Below are positions 1 through 6,189 of a stretch of 6,189 nt of DNA, piece by piece; position 1 is the first letter of the stretch; each line of letters opens with the position of its first letter. Made by a program: the position numbers and the translations under genes. The stretch spans positions 1 to 6,189 of the forward strand of contig JABJOR010000236.1 in NCBI GenBank assembly GCA_018664265.1, written 5' to 3'. The DNA comes from Rhodospirillales bacterium (GTDB taxonomy: Bacteria > Pseudomonadota > Alphaproteobacteria > Rhodospirillales > Casp-alpha2). The notes beneath the pieces are model-generated. The model saw nothing but the letters and a program-made list of their open reading frames with translations. It was not told where the DNA came from and made no database searches.

Positions 1-2381
1 TCTTCGATATGTTCCATAATTCCGGCAACGTAGACTTCCTCGCCATCGGAAACGGCATCGACATCGACCTCAATGGCATTCTGCAAATAGGAATCCAGCA
101 AGACAGGGCTGTCCCCGGAAACTTCAACGGCAGTATGCATATAGTGCAACAAGGCTTTTTCATCATGGACAATTTCCATGGCACGACCACCAAGCACATA
201 AGAAGGGCGCACCACGGATGGGTAGCCGATCACATTGGCAACGTCTATGGCTTCCTCGACTGAGCGCGCAATCCCGTTGTTAGGTTGCATCAAATCGAGC
301 TGTTGAACCAGAGCCTGGAATCGCTCACGATCTTCGGCCAGATCAATGGCATCAGGCGACGTCCCTAGAATAGGAATGTCGGCAGCTTCCAGTGCATGGC
401 TGAGCTTCAACGGAGTCTGTCCGCCAAGCTGGACAATAACGCCCATGACGGTGCCATTTTTCTGCTCTGCGCGGATGACCTCGATGACGTCTTCATCGGT
501 CAGTGGTTCAAAATACAAACGATCGGATGTATCATAATCTGTTGATACGGTCTCCGGGTTGCAATTGATCATGATGGTTTCATAACCAGCTTCTGACAAT
601 GCATAGGCCGCATGGACGCAACAATAATCAAACTCGATACCTTGCCCAATCCGGTTAGGTCCACCGCCAAGAATAACGACCTTTTTGGCATCTGTTGGAT
701 TGGCTTCGTCTTCACCAAAGTTTTCGTATGTTGAATACATATATGATGTTTGAGTTGCAAATTCACCGGCACAGGTATCGACCCGTTTATAGACCGGGCG
801 TACATCTGCATTATGACGAGACACCGTCGCAATCTTCGCAGTTGTACCAGCAAGCTCAGCTAACCTGGCATCACTGAAGCCCATACGCTTGAGCTTCATC
901 CAGCCTTCGCTATCTACATCACCGGGCAGGCCGTTTTTTCGAACGCCCTCTTCTGCAAGGACAATGCCTTCGATCTGTTCTAGGAACCACAGGTCGTACT
1001 TGCTGGTAGCTTGAATAACTTCAAGCGGCATCCCCAGACGGAAAGCCTGTGCGATAACCAACAACCGATCCGGGCTTGGTTTTGACAAGGCGGAACGGAT
1101 CATATCGGCATCTGGAGAATGTGCACTGTCTATACCGGAAATTTCAATTTCGTTCAGTCCGGTTAGCCCGATTTCCATGGACCGCAAACCTTTTTGCAAG
1201 GATTCCTGGAATGAGCGTCCGATGGACATAGCCTCACCCACAGATTTCATAGCCGTTGTCAAATAAGGTTCTGCACCGGGGAATTTTTCAAAGGTGAAGC
1301 GTGGAATCTTGGTAACTACATAATCGATTGTCGGCTCAAACGACGCCGGGGTCTGACCTCCGGTAATGTCGTTATCAAGCTCATCTAATGTGTAACCAAC
1401 AGCAAGTTTTGCTGCGATCTTGGCAATGGGGAAACCAGTAGCCTTGGACGCCAACGCGGATGAGCGTGAAACCCGGGGGTTCATCTCAATGACGATCATT
1501 TCACCGTTTTCAGGGTTCACAGCAAACTGAACGTTAGAGCCCCCAGTATCCACACCGATCTCGCGCAGCACGGCAATCGATGCATCGCGCATGATCTGGT
1601 ATTCTTTGTCGGTCAGGGTCAGGGCTGGCGCAACGGTGACACTATCGCCTGTATGAACGCCCATGGGATCGATGTTTTCAATGGAACAAATGATGATACA
1701 GTTATCCGCCTTGTCGCGAACCACTTCCATCTCATACTCTTTCCAACCCAGCACAGACTGTTCCACCAGCACCTGATTAACCGGAGATGCATCCAGACCA
1801 CCCCGGATGATTTCCATGTACTCATCAGAATTATAAGCAATGCCGCCGCCAATACCGCCCATGGTAAACGATGGGCGCAAGATAACTGGTAGGCCGATTT
1901 CTTCCATGGCGCCTTTGGCTTCTTCAATGGAATTCACAATCGCACTGCGCGGCGTGTTCAGCCCGATCTTTGTCATGGCATCACGGAATTTTTCACGATC
2001 TTCGGCTTTGTCGATCACCACGGCGTCCGCACCGATCAGCTCGCAACCGTATTTCGCAAGCACACCGTTTTCCGCCAGCGCCATACCAGTATTCAATCCG
2101 GTTTGCCCACCCATGGTCGGAAGGATCGCATCCGGACGCTCCTTGGCAATGATTCGTTCAACCATCTCAGGCGTGATCGGCTCTACATAAGTTGCGTCCG
2201 CTGTCGCTGGGTCCGTCATGATGGTGGCCGGGTTTGAATTCACCAGAATAACCCGGTAACCCTCTTCCTTCAGCGCATGACAGGCTTGGGTTCCGGAATA
2301 ATCAAACTCACAGGCCTGCCCGATAACAATCGGGCCTGCGCCAATGATCATGATGGATTTGATGTCAGTACGTTTGGGCAT
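1..2381 (-). CDS. carB: Carbamoyl-phosphate synthase large subunit, 3'-truncated by window edge
   Basis: This is the synthetase subunit of carbamoyl-phosphate synthase. It makes carbamoyl phosphate from bicarbonate, two ATP and ammonia tunnelled from CarA, in the cytoplasm, for pyrimidine and arginine synthesis. I translated all 793 visible codons from ATG 2381 and found no stop or frameshift; about 280-300 residues are missing at the left edge, judged from the usual length of about 1070-1100. The first ATP-grasp half (about 1-400) keeps E. coli numbering: R129, R169, E215, H243, and metal ligands Q285, E299 and N301 in the [19 protein letters not shown] block. The oligomerisation region follows (about 400-560). 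The second ATP-grasp half starts near [18 protein letters not shown] (about 570) and has R725 and E771, equivalent to E. coli R715 and E761. Short insertions near residues 480 and 640 shift the second half by about ten residues. The start is preceded by AAGAAGG at 8 bases, inside the end of carA. The missing part would hold the rest of the second ATP-grasp domain and the allosteric domain, so effector binding cannot be judged. Confidence 0.98.
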   Translation of the reverse strand, partial: MPKRTDIKSIMIIGAGPIVIGQACEFDYSGTQACHALKEEGYRVILVNSNPATIMTDPATADATYVEPITPEMVERIIAKERPDAILPTMGGQTGLNTGMALAENGVLAKYGCELIGADAVVIDKAEDREKFRDAMTKIGLNTPRSAIVNSIEEAKGAMEEIGLPVILRPSFTMGGIGGGIAYNSDEYMEIIRGGLDASPVNQVLVEQSVLGWKEYEMEVVRDKADNCIIICSIENIDPMGVHTGDSVTVAPALTLTDKEYQIMRDASIAVLREIGVDTGGSNVQFAVNPENGEMIVIEMNPRVSRSSALASKATGFPIAKIAAKLAVGYTLDELDNDITGGQTPASFEPTIDYVVTKIPRFTFEKFPGAEPYLTTAMKSVGEAMSIGRSFQESLQKGLRSMEIGLTGLNEIEISGIDSAHSPDADMIRSALSKPSPDRLLVIAQAFRLGMPLEVIQATSKYDLWFLEQIEGIVLAEEGVRKNGLPGDVDSEGWMKLKRMGFSDARLAELAGTTAKIATVSRHNADVRPVYKRVDTCAGEFATQTSYMYSTYENFGEDEANPTDAKKVVILGGGPNRIGQGIEFDYCCVHAAYALSEAGYETIMINCNPETVSTDYDTSDRLYFEPLTDEDVIEVIRAEQKNGTVMGVIVQLGGQTPLKLSHALEAADIPILGTSPDAIDLAEDRERFQALVQQLDLMQPNNGIARSVEEAIDVANVIGYPSVVRPSYVLGGRAMEIVHDEKALLHYMHTAVEVSGDSPVLLDSYLQNAIEVDVDAVSDGEEVYVAGIMEHIE

Positions 2382-2384
2382 AAA

Positions 2385-3578
2385 TCAGACCTTCTTCTCC
2401 ATCAACCTTACAAACCGATCGAACAGGTAGTGGCTGTCGTGGGGGCCGGGGGATGCTTCGGGATGGTGCTGGACCGAGAACACGGGCTTACCGTCGATCT
2501 CGAGACCTTCAAGGGTTTCATCAAACAGGGATTGGTGGGTCATGGTTACACCCGCTGGCAGGCTGTCTTTATCGACACAGAACCCGTGGTTCTGGCTGGT
2601 GATTTCCACTTTATCCGTCTTGAGGTCTTTGACCGGCTGGTTGGCACCGCGATGGCCCATATGCATTTTGTAGGTTTTGGCACCCAAGGCAAGGGCTAGC
2701 ATCTGATGGCCGAGACAAATTCCGAACAAGGGAATGCCGGCTTCAATAATCTCTTTAATCATTGGCACGGCGTATTCACCCGTTGCCGCCGGATCACCCG
2801 GTCCATTTGAAAGAAATACACCGTCCGGGCCATACTTCATAATATCTTCGGCTGTTGACGTTGCCGGAACCACTGTAACCTTGCAGCCACAAGAGGCCAG
2901 ACACCGCAAGATATTTAGCTTGGCACCGTAATCAACCGCCACCACATGATACTGCGGATTGGTTTGCGTGCCATGACCGCTTTCCAGCGACCATTGCGTC
3001 TGGTCCCAGGCATAGGGTTGCGTACAAGATACATCTTTCGCCAGATCCATACCTTCCAGGCCGGGCCAGTCTGCGGCTTGCTTGGCCAGCGCCGCCACAT
3101 CAAGACTTGCTCCATCGCCGGGGGCGTAGGCAACAACACCACTCGGCGCGCCATTATCACGAATAATGCGGGTCAGTCTGCGGGTATCAATTCCGCTCAC
3201 CGCCGTGAGGTTTCTAGACTTCAGCCAGCTATCAAGATGTTCCGCTGCGCGCCAATTGGCCGGATTGGTAATATCCATGCGCAATACGCAGCCCCGCGCG
3301 GCAGGCGTCACGGTTTCAATATCTTCCGGTGTTGTACCCACGTTGCCAATATGCGGGAAAGTGAAGTTGATGATTTGCCCGGCGTAGCTTGGGTCCGTCA
3401 AAATTTCCTGATACCCGGTAAGCGAGGTGTTGAAGCAGACCTCACCAACAGATGAGCCAGCAGCACCTGCGCCAGCACCCCAAAAAACAGTGCCGTCGGC
3501 GAGCACCAACACCGCATCTGCTTCGGAAGGTCTTGAGCCTTGCGGAGCCGTTACGGAAACGTTTGATTCTATACTCAT
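2385..3578 (-). CDS. carA: Carbamoyl-phosphate synthase small (glutaminase) subunit
   Basis: This subunit hydrolyses glutamine and passes the ammonia to CarB. From ATG 3578 it is 397 residues; E. coli CarA is 382. The N-terminal CPSase small-chain domain (about 20-150) carries the conserved FNTSLTGYQEILTDPSYAGQ stretch and PHIGNVG. The class I glutamine amidotransferase domain (about 210-395) has the nucleophile elbow GICLGHQ with C288, and the H372/E374 partners in HHPEASPGP. These sit 19 residues later than E. coli C269, H353 and E355, so the extra length is an N-terminal tail. An in-frame GTG at 3590 would add four residues, but it has AAAGG directly abutting it with no spacer. ATG 3578 has AAAGGG 11 bases upstream and is preferred. 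The TGA stop is separated from the carB ATG by only three bases (TGA TTT ATG), which implies co-transcription and probably translational coupling, fitting a fixed subunit ratio. No catalytic residue is missing. Confidence 0.98.
   Translation of the reverse strand: MSIESNVSVTAPQGSRPSEADAVLVLADGTVFWGAGAGAAGSSVGEVCFNTSLTGYQEILTDPSYAGQIINFTFPHIGNVGTTPEDIETVTPAARGCVLRMDITNPANWRAAEHLDSWLKSRNLTAVSGIDTRRLTRIIRDNGAPSGVVAYAPGDGASLDVAALAKQAADWPGLEGMDLAKDVSCTQPYAWDQTQWSLESGHGTQTNPQYHVVAVDYGAKLNILRCLASCGCKVTVVPATSTAEDIMKYGPDGVFLSNGPGDPAATGEYAVPMIKEIIEAGIPLFGICLGHQMLALALGAKTYKMHMGHRGANQPVKDLKTDKVEITSQNHGFCVDKDSLPAGVTMTHQSLFDETLEGLEIDGKPVFSVQHHPEASPGPHDSHYLFDRFVRLMEKKV
2390..2396 (-). promoter_or_regulatory. 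Ribosome binding site of carB inside the carA 3' end
   Basis: Reading the minus strand, AAGAAGG lies 8 bases before the carB ATG and is formed by the last carA codons (GAG AAG AAG GTC TGA). Its position inside carA, with only three bases between the genes, means ribosomes finishing carA arrive at the carB start. This supports the chosen carB ATG. Confidence 0.7.
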
Positions 3579-3625
3579 TATGCTAAACACCCTTTAAGGT
3601 GTGAAAAAAACCGGTGGCCCGGCAT
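3578..3625 (-). other. Possible 15-codon upstream reading frame in the carA leader
   Basis: On the minus strand an ATG at 3625 opens MPGHRFFSHLKGCLA and ends in a TAA whose last base is the first base of the carA ATG (TAATG). The frame holds a run of seven T (3604-3610), directly after a short CCGG-gcca-CCGG dyad (3611-3622). There is no Shine-Dalgarno sequence before the ATG. If the promoter at 3635-3663 is right, the message would start only a few bases upstream, so translation would be nearly leaderless. The stop-start overlap could couple the leader to carA, but a frame of this length can arise by chance. The peptide has no run of a codon that would suggest classical amino-acid attenuation. 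Confidence 0.2.
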
Positions 3626-3626
3626 A

Positions 3627-3718
3627 CTGTGGAGTTTGTAAGCAATGAAAGCCCTTGGGTCAAGCCAGTATTTATTAAAAATACATAGCAAATTCAACTA
3701 CTTACAAACTATTCACAG
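3627..3718. repeat. Imperfect inverted repeat in the carA/yqeY divergent region
   Basis: The left arm 3627-3642 reads CTGTGGAGTTTGTAAG. The complement of the right arm 3701-3718 reads CTGTGAATAGTTTGTAAG. Nine bases (GTTTGTAAG) and the outer CTGTG are identical, with two versus four bases between them; the arms are 58 bases apart. The left arm covers the proposed carA -10. Possible roles are paired operator half-sites for a regulator that loops the DNA, or duplicated promoter-proximal sequence. Which protein would bind is unknown. Confidence 0.6.
3635..3663 (-). promoter_or_regulatory. Probable sigma-70 type promoter of carAB
   Basis: On the minus strand TTGACC (3663-3658) matches five of six -35 bases. 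It is followed by a 17-base spacer and TACAAA (3640-3635), which matches four of six -10 bases. A start point near 3628 would give a leader of about 50 bases before the carA ATG. The DNA further upstream is A/T rich (3670-3700). It is the best match in the divergent gap for this direction; the weak -10 suggests a regulated promoter. The -10 lies inside the left arm of the inverted repeat 3627-3718. Confidence 0.5.
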
Positions 3719-3736
3719 GTTGCAATTGTTGAATTT
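3690..3736. repeat. Nine-base perfect inverted repeat upstream of yqeY
   Basis: AAATTCAAC (3690-3698) is exactly complementary to GTTGAATTT (3728-3736), with 29 bases between. The repeat encloses the right arm of the 3627-3718 repeat and overlaps the weak yqeY promoter candidate. The arms are A/T rich, so the chance of a fortuitous match is higher than for the GC-containing repeats in this window. Confidence 0.4.
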
Positions 3737-3746
3737 TTCCTATAAA
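3720..3746 (+). promoter_or_regulatory. Weak promoter candidate for yqeY
   Basis: TTGCAA (3720-3725) and TATAAA (3741-3746) resemble -35 and -10 elements but are only 15 bases apart, which is short. Transcription would start near 3753, about 29 bases before the chosen start, a sensible distance. I saw no better pair on this strand in the gap. Confidence 0.2.
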
Positions 3747-3771
3747 GTCCCTTCTTTCCGAAAATGAATAT

Positions 3772-3775
3772 GGAG
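3772..3775 (+). promoter_or_regulatory. Ribosome binding site that fixes the yqeY start
   Basis: GGAG lies six bases before ATG 3782. The two upstream in-frame ATGs, 3764 and 3770, have no purine-rich site before them (the preceding bases are CCCTTCTTTCCGAAA). The GGAG would also fall inside the gene if they were used. This decides the start at 3782. Confidence 0.65.
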
Positions 3776-3781
3776 TCACTC

Positions 3782-4240
3782 ATGCTGCGCCAGCGTCTCA
3801 AGGCTGCTCTCACCGAAGCTATGAAGAGCAAAAACACCATTAGCGTTAGTACGCTCAGGCTGATTATGGCAGCTTTGAAAGACCGTGATATCGCTGCACG
3901 GCCCTCAGGCGTTACCGATGGCATTGAAGACGATGGCATTTTGTCCATGCTGCAATCCATGATCAAACAACGCCATGATTCCATTGAGATGTATGAAAAA
4001 GGTGGCCGCCAGGAACTGGCCGACGCCGAACAGCAGGAAATTGAGATTATCGAGCAATTTCTGCCGCAACAGTTCAGCGATAGCGAAATTGATGATGCTG
4101 TCACCGGGATCATTGCCGATTTGGGTGCGACATGCATCAAGGATATGGGCAAGGTCATGGGAGCCCTGAAGGGTAAATACGCTGGCGAAATGGACTTCGG
4201 TAAGGCCAGTAAATTGGTCAAGGACCGACTGGCCTCCTAA
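3782..4240 (+). CDS. yqeY: GatB/YqeY domain protein
   Basis: The product is a 152-residue soluble, mostly helical protein of the GatB/YqeY family, with no signal peptide or membrane segment. The N-terminal half begins MLRQRLKAALTEAMKSKN and contains STLRLIMAALKDRDIAAR. The C-terminal half carries the family signature: GGRQELADAEQQEIEIIEQFLPQQ (about 74-97), then KDMGKVMGALKGKYAG (about 120-135) and DFGKASKLVKDRL at the end. This half is related to the tail domain of GatB, the tRNA-dependent amidotransferase subunit, so a link to tRNA is often proposed, but the family has no agreed function. Length is normal for the family. The start at 3782 gives the usual family N-terminus and has GGAG at six bases; ATG 3764 would add six residues. 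It is divergent from carA and 143 bases ahead of dnaG on the same strand. The position next to dnaG is a recurrent arrangement, but the spacing and promoter-like DNA in the gap argue that dnaG also has its own promoter. Confidence 0.93.
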   Translation: MLRQRLKAALTEAMKSKNTISVSTLRLIMAALKDRDIAARPSGVTDGIEDDGILSMLQSMIKQRHDSIEMYEKGGRQELADAEQQEIEIIEQFLPQQFSDSEIDDAVTGIIADLGATCIKDMGKVMGALKGKYAGEMDFGKASKLVKDRLAS

Positions 4241-4244
4241 AATC

Positions 4245-4253
4245 TGTGGATAA
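4245..4253 (-). promoter_or_regulatory. DnaA box 1 upstream of dnaG
   Basis: TGTGGATAA on the plus strand is the exact complement of the consensus DnaA box TTATCCACA. It starts five bases after the yqeY stop codon and is the first unit of a perfect tandem 12-mer, CTGTGGATAACC at 4244-4255 and 4256-4267. Binding by DnaA is inferred from the consensus match. Confidence 0.65.
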
Positions 4254-4256
4254 CCC

Positions 4257-4265
4257 TGTGGATAA
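4257..4265 (-). promoter_or_regulatory. DnaA box 2 upstream of dnaG
   Basis: This is a second perfect match to TTATCCACA on the minus strand, in the same orientation as box 1 and exactly 12 bp from it, so roughly on the same face of the helix. Paired close boxes allow cooperative DnaA binding at known regulatory sites. It lies about 50 bases upstream of the proposed dnaG -35 element, suitable for activation or for titrating DnaA. Confidence 0.65.
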
Positions 4266-4276
4266 CCACGATTATA

Positions 4277-4307
4277 GCGGGGATAATGTACGTTATTTAT
4301 CCCCCGC
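4277..4307. repeat. GCGGGGATAA / TTATCCCCCGC inverted repeat
   Basis: The left arm GCGGGGATAA (4277-4286) and right arm TTATCCCCCGC (4297-4307) pair completely except for one extra C, around a 10-base centre. CGGGGATAA and TTATCCCCC each match the DnaA box at seven of nine positions, in opposite orientations. No T run follows on either strand, so it is not an ordinary intrinsic terminator for yqeY. It sits between the DnaA boxes and the dnaG -35 and could be an operator, a set of weak DnaA sites or an mRNA hairpin at the end of the yqeY transcript. Confidence 0.6.
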
Positions 4308-4317
4308 AAAGCTGTCT

Positions 4318-4345
4318 TTGACCTGATATAAGAAGCGGATAGATA
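4318..4345 (+). promoter_or_regulatory. Probable dnaG promoter
   Basis: TTGACC (4318-4323) matches five of six -35 bases. At a 16-base spacing lies TAGATA (4340-4345), a poor -10; the A/T-rich GATATAT here allows other registers. Transcription would start near 4352, leaving a leader of about 30 bases. The -10 lies within the dyad 4336-4351. The strong -35 with a weak -10 fits an activated or repressed promoter. Confidence 0.4.
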
Positions 4346-4351
4346 TATCCG
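4336..4351. promoter_or_regulatory. Perfect dyad CGGATA-gata-TATCCG over the dnaG -10 region
   Basis: CGGATA (4336-4341) and TATCCG (4346-4351) are exact complements around the four bases GATA. The dyad covers the proposed -10 and ends near the start point, a typical place for a repressor operator. Its halves repeat the GGATA core seen in the DnaA boxes and in the 4277-4307 repeat. The binding protein is unknown; DnaA itself or a separate dimeric regulator are both possible. Confidence 0.5.
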
Positions 4352-4383
4352 ATAGAAGTCCCGATAAAATTTAAAGAAAATAT

Positions 4384-6189
4384 ATGGCCTTTTCACCGCA
4401 ATTCCTTGATGAGCTTCGCGCCCGCAGTCCGCTTTCCGAAGTGGTTGGTCGTCGCGTTCGTCTGATAAAGAAGGGCCGCGAATGGCATGGTTTGTGCCCG
4501 TTTCACAAGGAAAAAACGCCGTCTTTCACGGTCAATGATGAAAAAGCCTTTTATCACTGTTTCGGCTGTGGCTCTCACGGCAGCGCTTTTGATTTTGTCA
4601 TGAATACGGAAGGCTTGAGCTTCCCGGAAACCGTTGAACGGCTTGCGCTCGATGCAGGAATGGAGGTTCCCCGCGACACGCCACAAGAACGCGAACGCGC
4701 AGAAAAATATCAAAGCCAGCAAGACGTCACCGAGGCCGCCTGTACATGGTTCGAGCGCGCCCTGCATATGCCGGAAGGCAAGGAAGCCCTTGAATACCTG
4801 CGCTCTCGCGGCATTGATGATGCGACCATGAAGCAATTCCGGCTGGGCTTTGCCCCCAACACCCGTAATGGCCTGAAATCTGCCTTATCCGGCAAGAATA
4901 TCAGCGAAGATATGATGGTTGAAACCGGAATGCTGATCAGACCACCGGAAGACCGTGGCGATCGCACACCCTATGATCGTTTTCGTGGGCGGGTGATGTT
5001 CCCGATTATGGACCGTCGTAACCGGGTTATTGCCTTTGGCGGGCGGATTATGGGTGAAGGTGAGCCAAAATACCTGAATTCACCGGAAACCCCGATCTTT
5101 CACAAGGGTCAAATCCTTTATGGTTTGGGACAGGCCCTGCCTTCGGCACGTAAAACCGGGCATTTGATCATCGCAGAAGGCTACATGGATGTTATCGCTT
5201 TGCATATGGCGGGATTCACCGAGGCCGTGGCACCATTGGGGACAGCCCTGACCGAAGAGCATCTGCAATTGATGTGGCGCGTGGTGCGTGAGCCAGTCTT
5301 GTGCTTTGATGGCGATAATGCCGGACAACGGGCTTCCACACGAGCCGCAGAGCGCGCGCTTCCATTACTAAAATCCGGTTATGGCTTGCGTTTTGCCGAG
5401 CTTCCAAGCGGCGAAGACCCGGATACATTGATCAAGAAACAAGGTGCTGAGGCCATGAAAGCCTTACTCGACGCGGCTTTGCCTCTGTCCGAAGTTCTCT
5501 GGCGTATGGAAAGCGGCGGCGCGGTCCCTTCATCACCAGAAGCCCGCGCAGCCCTGCAACAACGTCTTGGCGATCATACCAAACGCATCGAGGACCCGAC
5601 TATGCGTGGCCATTTCACAACATCTTTCAAGGATCGTATCTGGCAGGGTAGCCATTCAGGACGTAAGGGTGGTCAAGGCGGACACCGTACAGGCAGGAAC
5701 ACACAGAGTGCCAGAATGGAAATTTCTGAGCCCCACATCGTCACCGGACAAATCAATGCCCATCGACGGCAATTGGAAATTTTGCTGATCACTTTGATCA
5801 CACACCCCGGTTTATATGACGATGTGAGCGAACGATTAAGCTGTTTAAATTACGCTGAAACCAGCCAAATGCTTGACAATCTGCGCCAAGAGGTCTTAAA
5901 GACCTTAGCGGCACAATCAGGTCTTGAATTTCAGGATATATCCGACCACTTAAGAAACAACGGATTCACGGAAGCATTAGAAAATCTTCTGGGAGATCAG
6001 GTTCTTAATGACGCGTATTTTGCCCGTCCGAAAGCAGAGTTGAGTGAGGCGCTTACAGGATGGGAACATACGTTTGAATTGATGGTCAATAAAAACCTGG
6101 ATGAGGAAATCAGAGATGCCGAGAAACATTTGAAAGAAAATTATACGCAAGAGAATTGGGATCGACTTCAATTATTACAAAAGCAAAAA
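4384..6189 (+). CDS. dnaG: DNA primase DnaG, 3' end cut by window edge
   Basis: DnaG makes the short RNA primers for lagging-strand synthesis and restart, working with the DnaB helicase at the fork. The visible 602 codons have no stop. The zinc-binding CHC2 domain has C38, H41, C59 and C62 (LCPFHKEKTPSF, then YHCFGCGSHG). The RNA-polymerase core includes YDRFRGRVMFPI and GEPKYLNSPETPIFHKG. The TOPRIM domain has E265 (IIAEGYMDV) and D309/D311 (CFDGDNAGQRA), the same numbering as E. coli. A Gly/Arg/His/Ser-rich linker runs from about 422 to 440, followed by the helical helicase-binding domain (about 450-602). E. coli DnaG is 581 residues, so only a short tail is probably missing. ATG 4384 gives the standard N-terminus, but only the A-rich TTTAAAGAAAA precedes it and there is no clear Shine-Dalgarno, so translation may be modest. 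The 3' quarter looks more A/T rich than the rest. rpoD is the expected next gene in many relatives, but it is not visible here. Confidence 0.97.
   Translation, partial: MAFSPQFLDELRARSPLSEVVGRRVRLIKKGREWHGLCPFHKEKTPSFTVNDEKAFYHCFGCGSHGSAFDFVMNTEGLSFPETVERLALDAGMEVPRDTPQERERAEKYQSQQDVTEAACTWFERALHMPEGKEALEYLRSRGIDDATMKQFRLGFAPNTRNGLKSALSGKNISEDMMVETGMLIRPPEDRGDRTPYDRFRGRVMFPIMDRRNRVIAFGGRIMGEGEPKYLNSPETPIFHKGQILYGLGQALPSARKTGHLIIAEGYMDVIALHMAGFTEAVAPLGTALTEEHLQLMWRVVREPVLCFDGDNAGQRASTRAAERALPLLKSGYGLRFAELPSGEDPDTLIKKQGAEAMKALLDAALPLSEVLWRMESGGAVPSSPEARAALQQRLGDHTKRIEDPTMRGHFTTSFKDRIWQGSHSGRKGGQGGHRTGRNTQSARMEISEPHIVTGQINAHRRQLEILLITLITHPGLYDDVSERLSCLNYAETSQMLDNLRQEVLKTLAAQSGLEFQDISDHLRNNGFTEALENLLGDQVLNDAYFARPKAELSEALTGWEHTFELMVNKNLDEEIRDAEKHLKENYTQENWDRLQLLQKQK

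Noticed and set aside
2277..2699. 140-codon open frame on the plus strand across the carB/carA junction
   Set aside because: It is antisense to two clearly real genes, has no recognisable domain, and its frame is open because of codon bias on the other strand.
2946..3455. 169-codon plus-strand open frame inside carA
   Set aside because: It is an antisense shadow of carA with no domain or ribosome site; the carA frame holds all the conserved residues.
3579..3590. GTG start of carA at 3590, four codons upstream of ATG 3578
   Set aside because: The purine run AAAGG touches the GTG with no spacer, whereas ATG 3578 has AAAGGG at 11 bases. The extra residues VFSI match no family feature.
3604..3622. 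CCGG-gcca-CCGG plus T7 on the minus strand as an intrinsic terminator
   Set aside because: The stem is only four base pairs and no minus-strand gene lies upstream to be terminated. It would sit almost at the proposed carA start point, too close for classical attenuation.
4241..4383. Replication origin (DnaA boxes followed by A/T-rich DNA)
   Set aside because: There are only two perfect boxes in 143 bases, no clear unwinding repeats, and none of the genes that usually flank alphaproteobacterial origins. Promoter control is the simpler reading, though a whole-genome GC-skew plot would settle it.
3709..4396. Two minus-strand open frames (170 and 163 codons) opposite yqeY
   Set aside because: Both are antisense to the intact YqeY-family frame and show low-complexity or unrecognisable sequence.
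4393..4836. 147-codon minus-strand open frame inside the start of dnaG
   Set aside because: It lies opposite the CHC2 zinc domain of dnaG, whose cysteines and histidine are all in place on the plus strand.
1..6189. Mobile element, CRISPR array, tRNA or a novel multi-gene system
   Set aside because: All four genes are intact or edge-cut housekeeping genes in a familiar order. I found no terminal repeats, spaced direct repeats, tRNA-like folds or foreign-looking coding sequence.

Overview
The window is a chromosomal housekeeping segment from a proteobacterium, most likely an alphaproteobacterium. The protein sequences and the gene order carB-carA <-> yqeY-dnaG suggest this: the divergent pair of pyrimidine/arginine genes and GatB/YqeY-dnaG is familiar in that class, where rpoD usually follows dnaG. 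The genus cannot be named from sequence alone. There are no mobile elements, CRISPR arrays, tRNAs or rRNAs.

Layout. Positions 1-2381 on the minus strand hold the first 793 residues of carB, the large subunit of carbamoyl-phosphate synthase; its C-terminus lies off the left edge. carA, the glutaminase small subunit, lies directly upstream at 2385-3578 (minus), three bases from carB, so the two form a tight operon. A 203-base divergent intergenic region (3579-3781) separates carA from a GatB/YqeY-family gene (3782-4240, plus). A 143-base gap (4241-4383) then leads into dnaG, the replication primase (4384-6189, plus), which runs off the right edge at codon 602 without a stop.

Function. CarA releases ammonia from glutamine and CarB uses it with bicarbonate and two ATP to make carbamoyl phosphate for pyrimidine and arginine synthesis. 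DnaG makes the RNA primers for DNA replication. YqeY-family proteins have no settled role; their C-terminal half resembles the tRNA-binding tail of GatB.

The coding content is ordinary and I see no undescribed multi-gene system. The non-coding DNA is more interesting. Just upstream of dnaG are two perfect tandem DnaA boxes (TGTGGATAA twice, 12 bp apart). They are followed by a GGGGATAA/TTATCCCC inverted repeat and a perfect CGGATA-gata-TATCCG dyad over the likely promoter, giving six GGATA cores in about 100 bp. This suggests control of primase expression by the replication initiator DnaA, or a DnaA-titrating site. The carA/yqeY intergenic region has a long imperfect inverted repeat whose left arm covers the likely carA -10 element. 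It also has a 15-codon upstream reading frame whose stop overlaps the carA start (TAATG).
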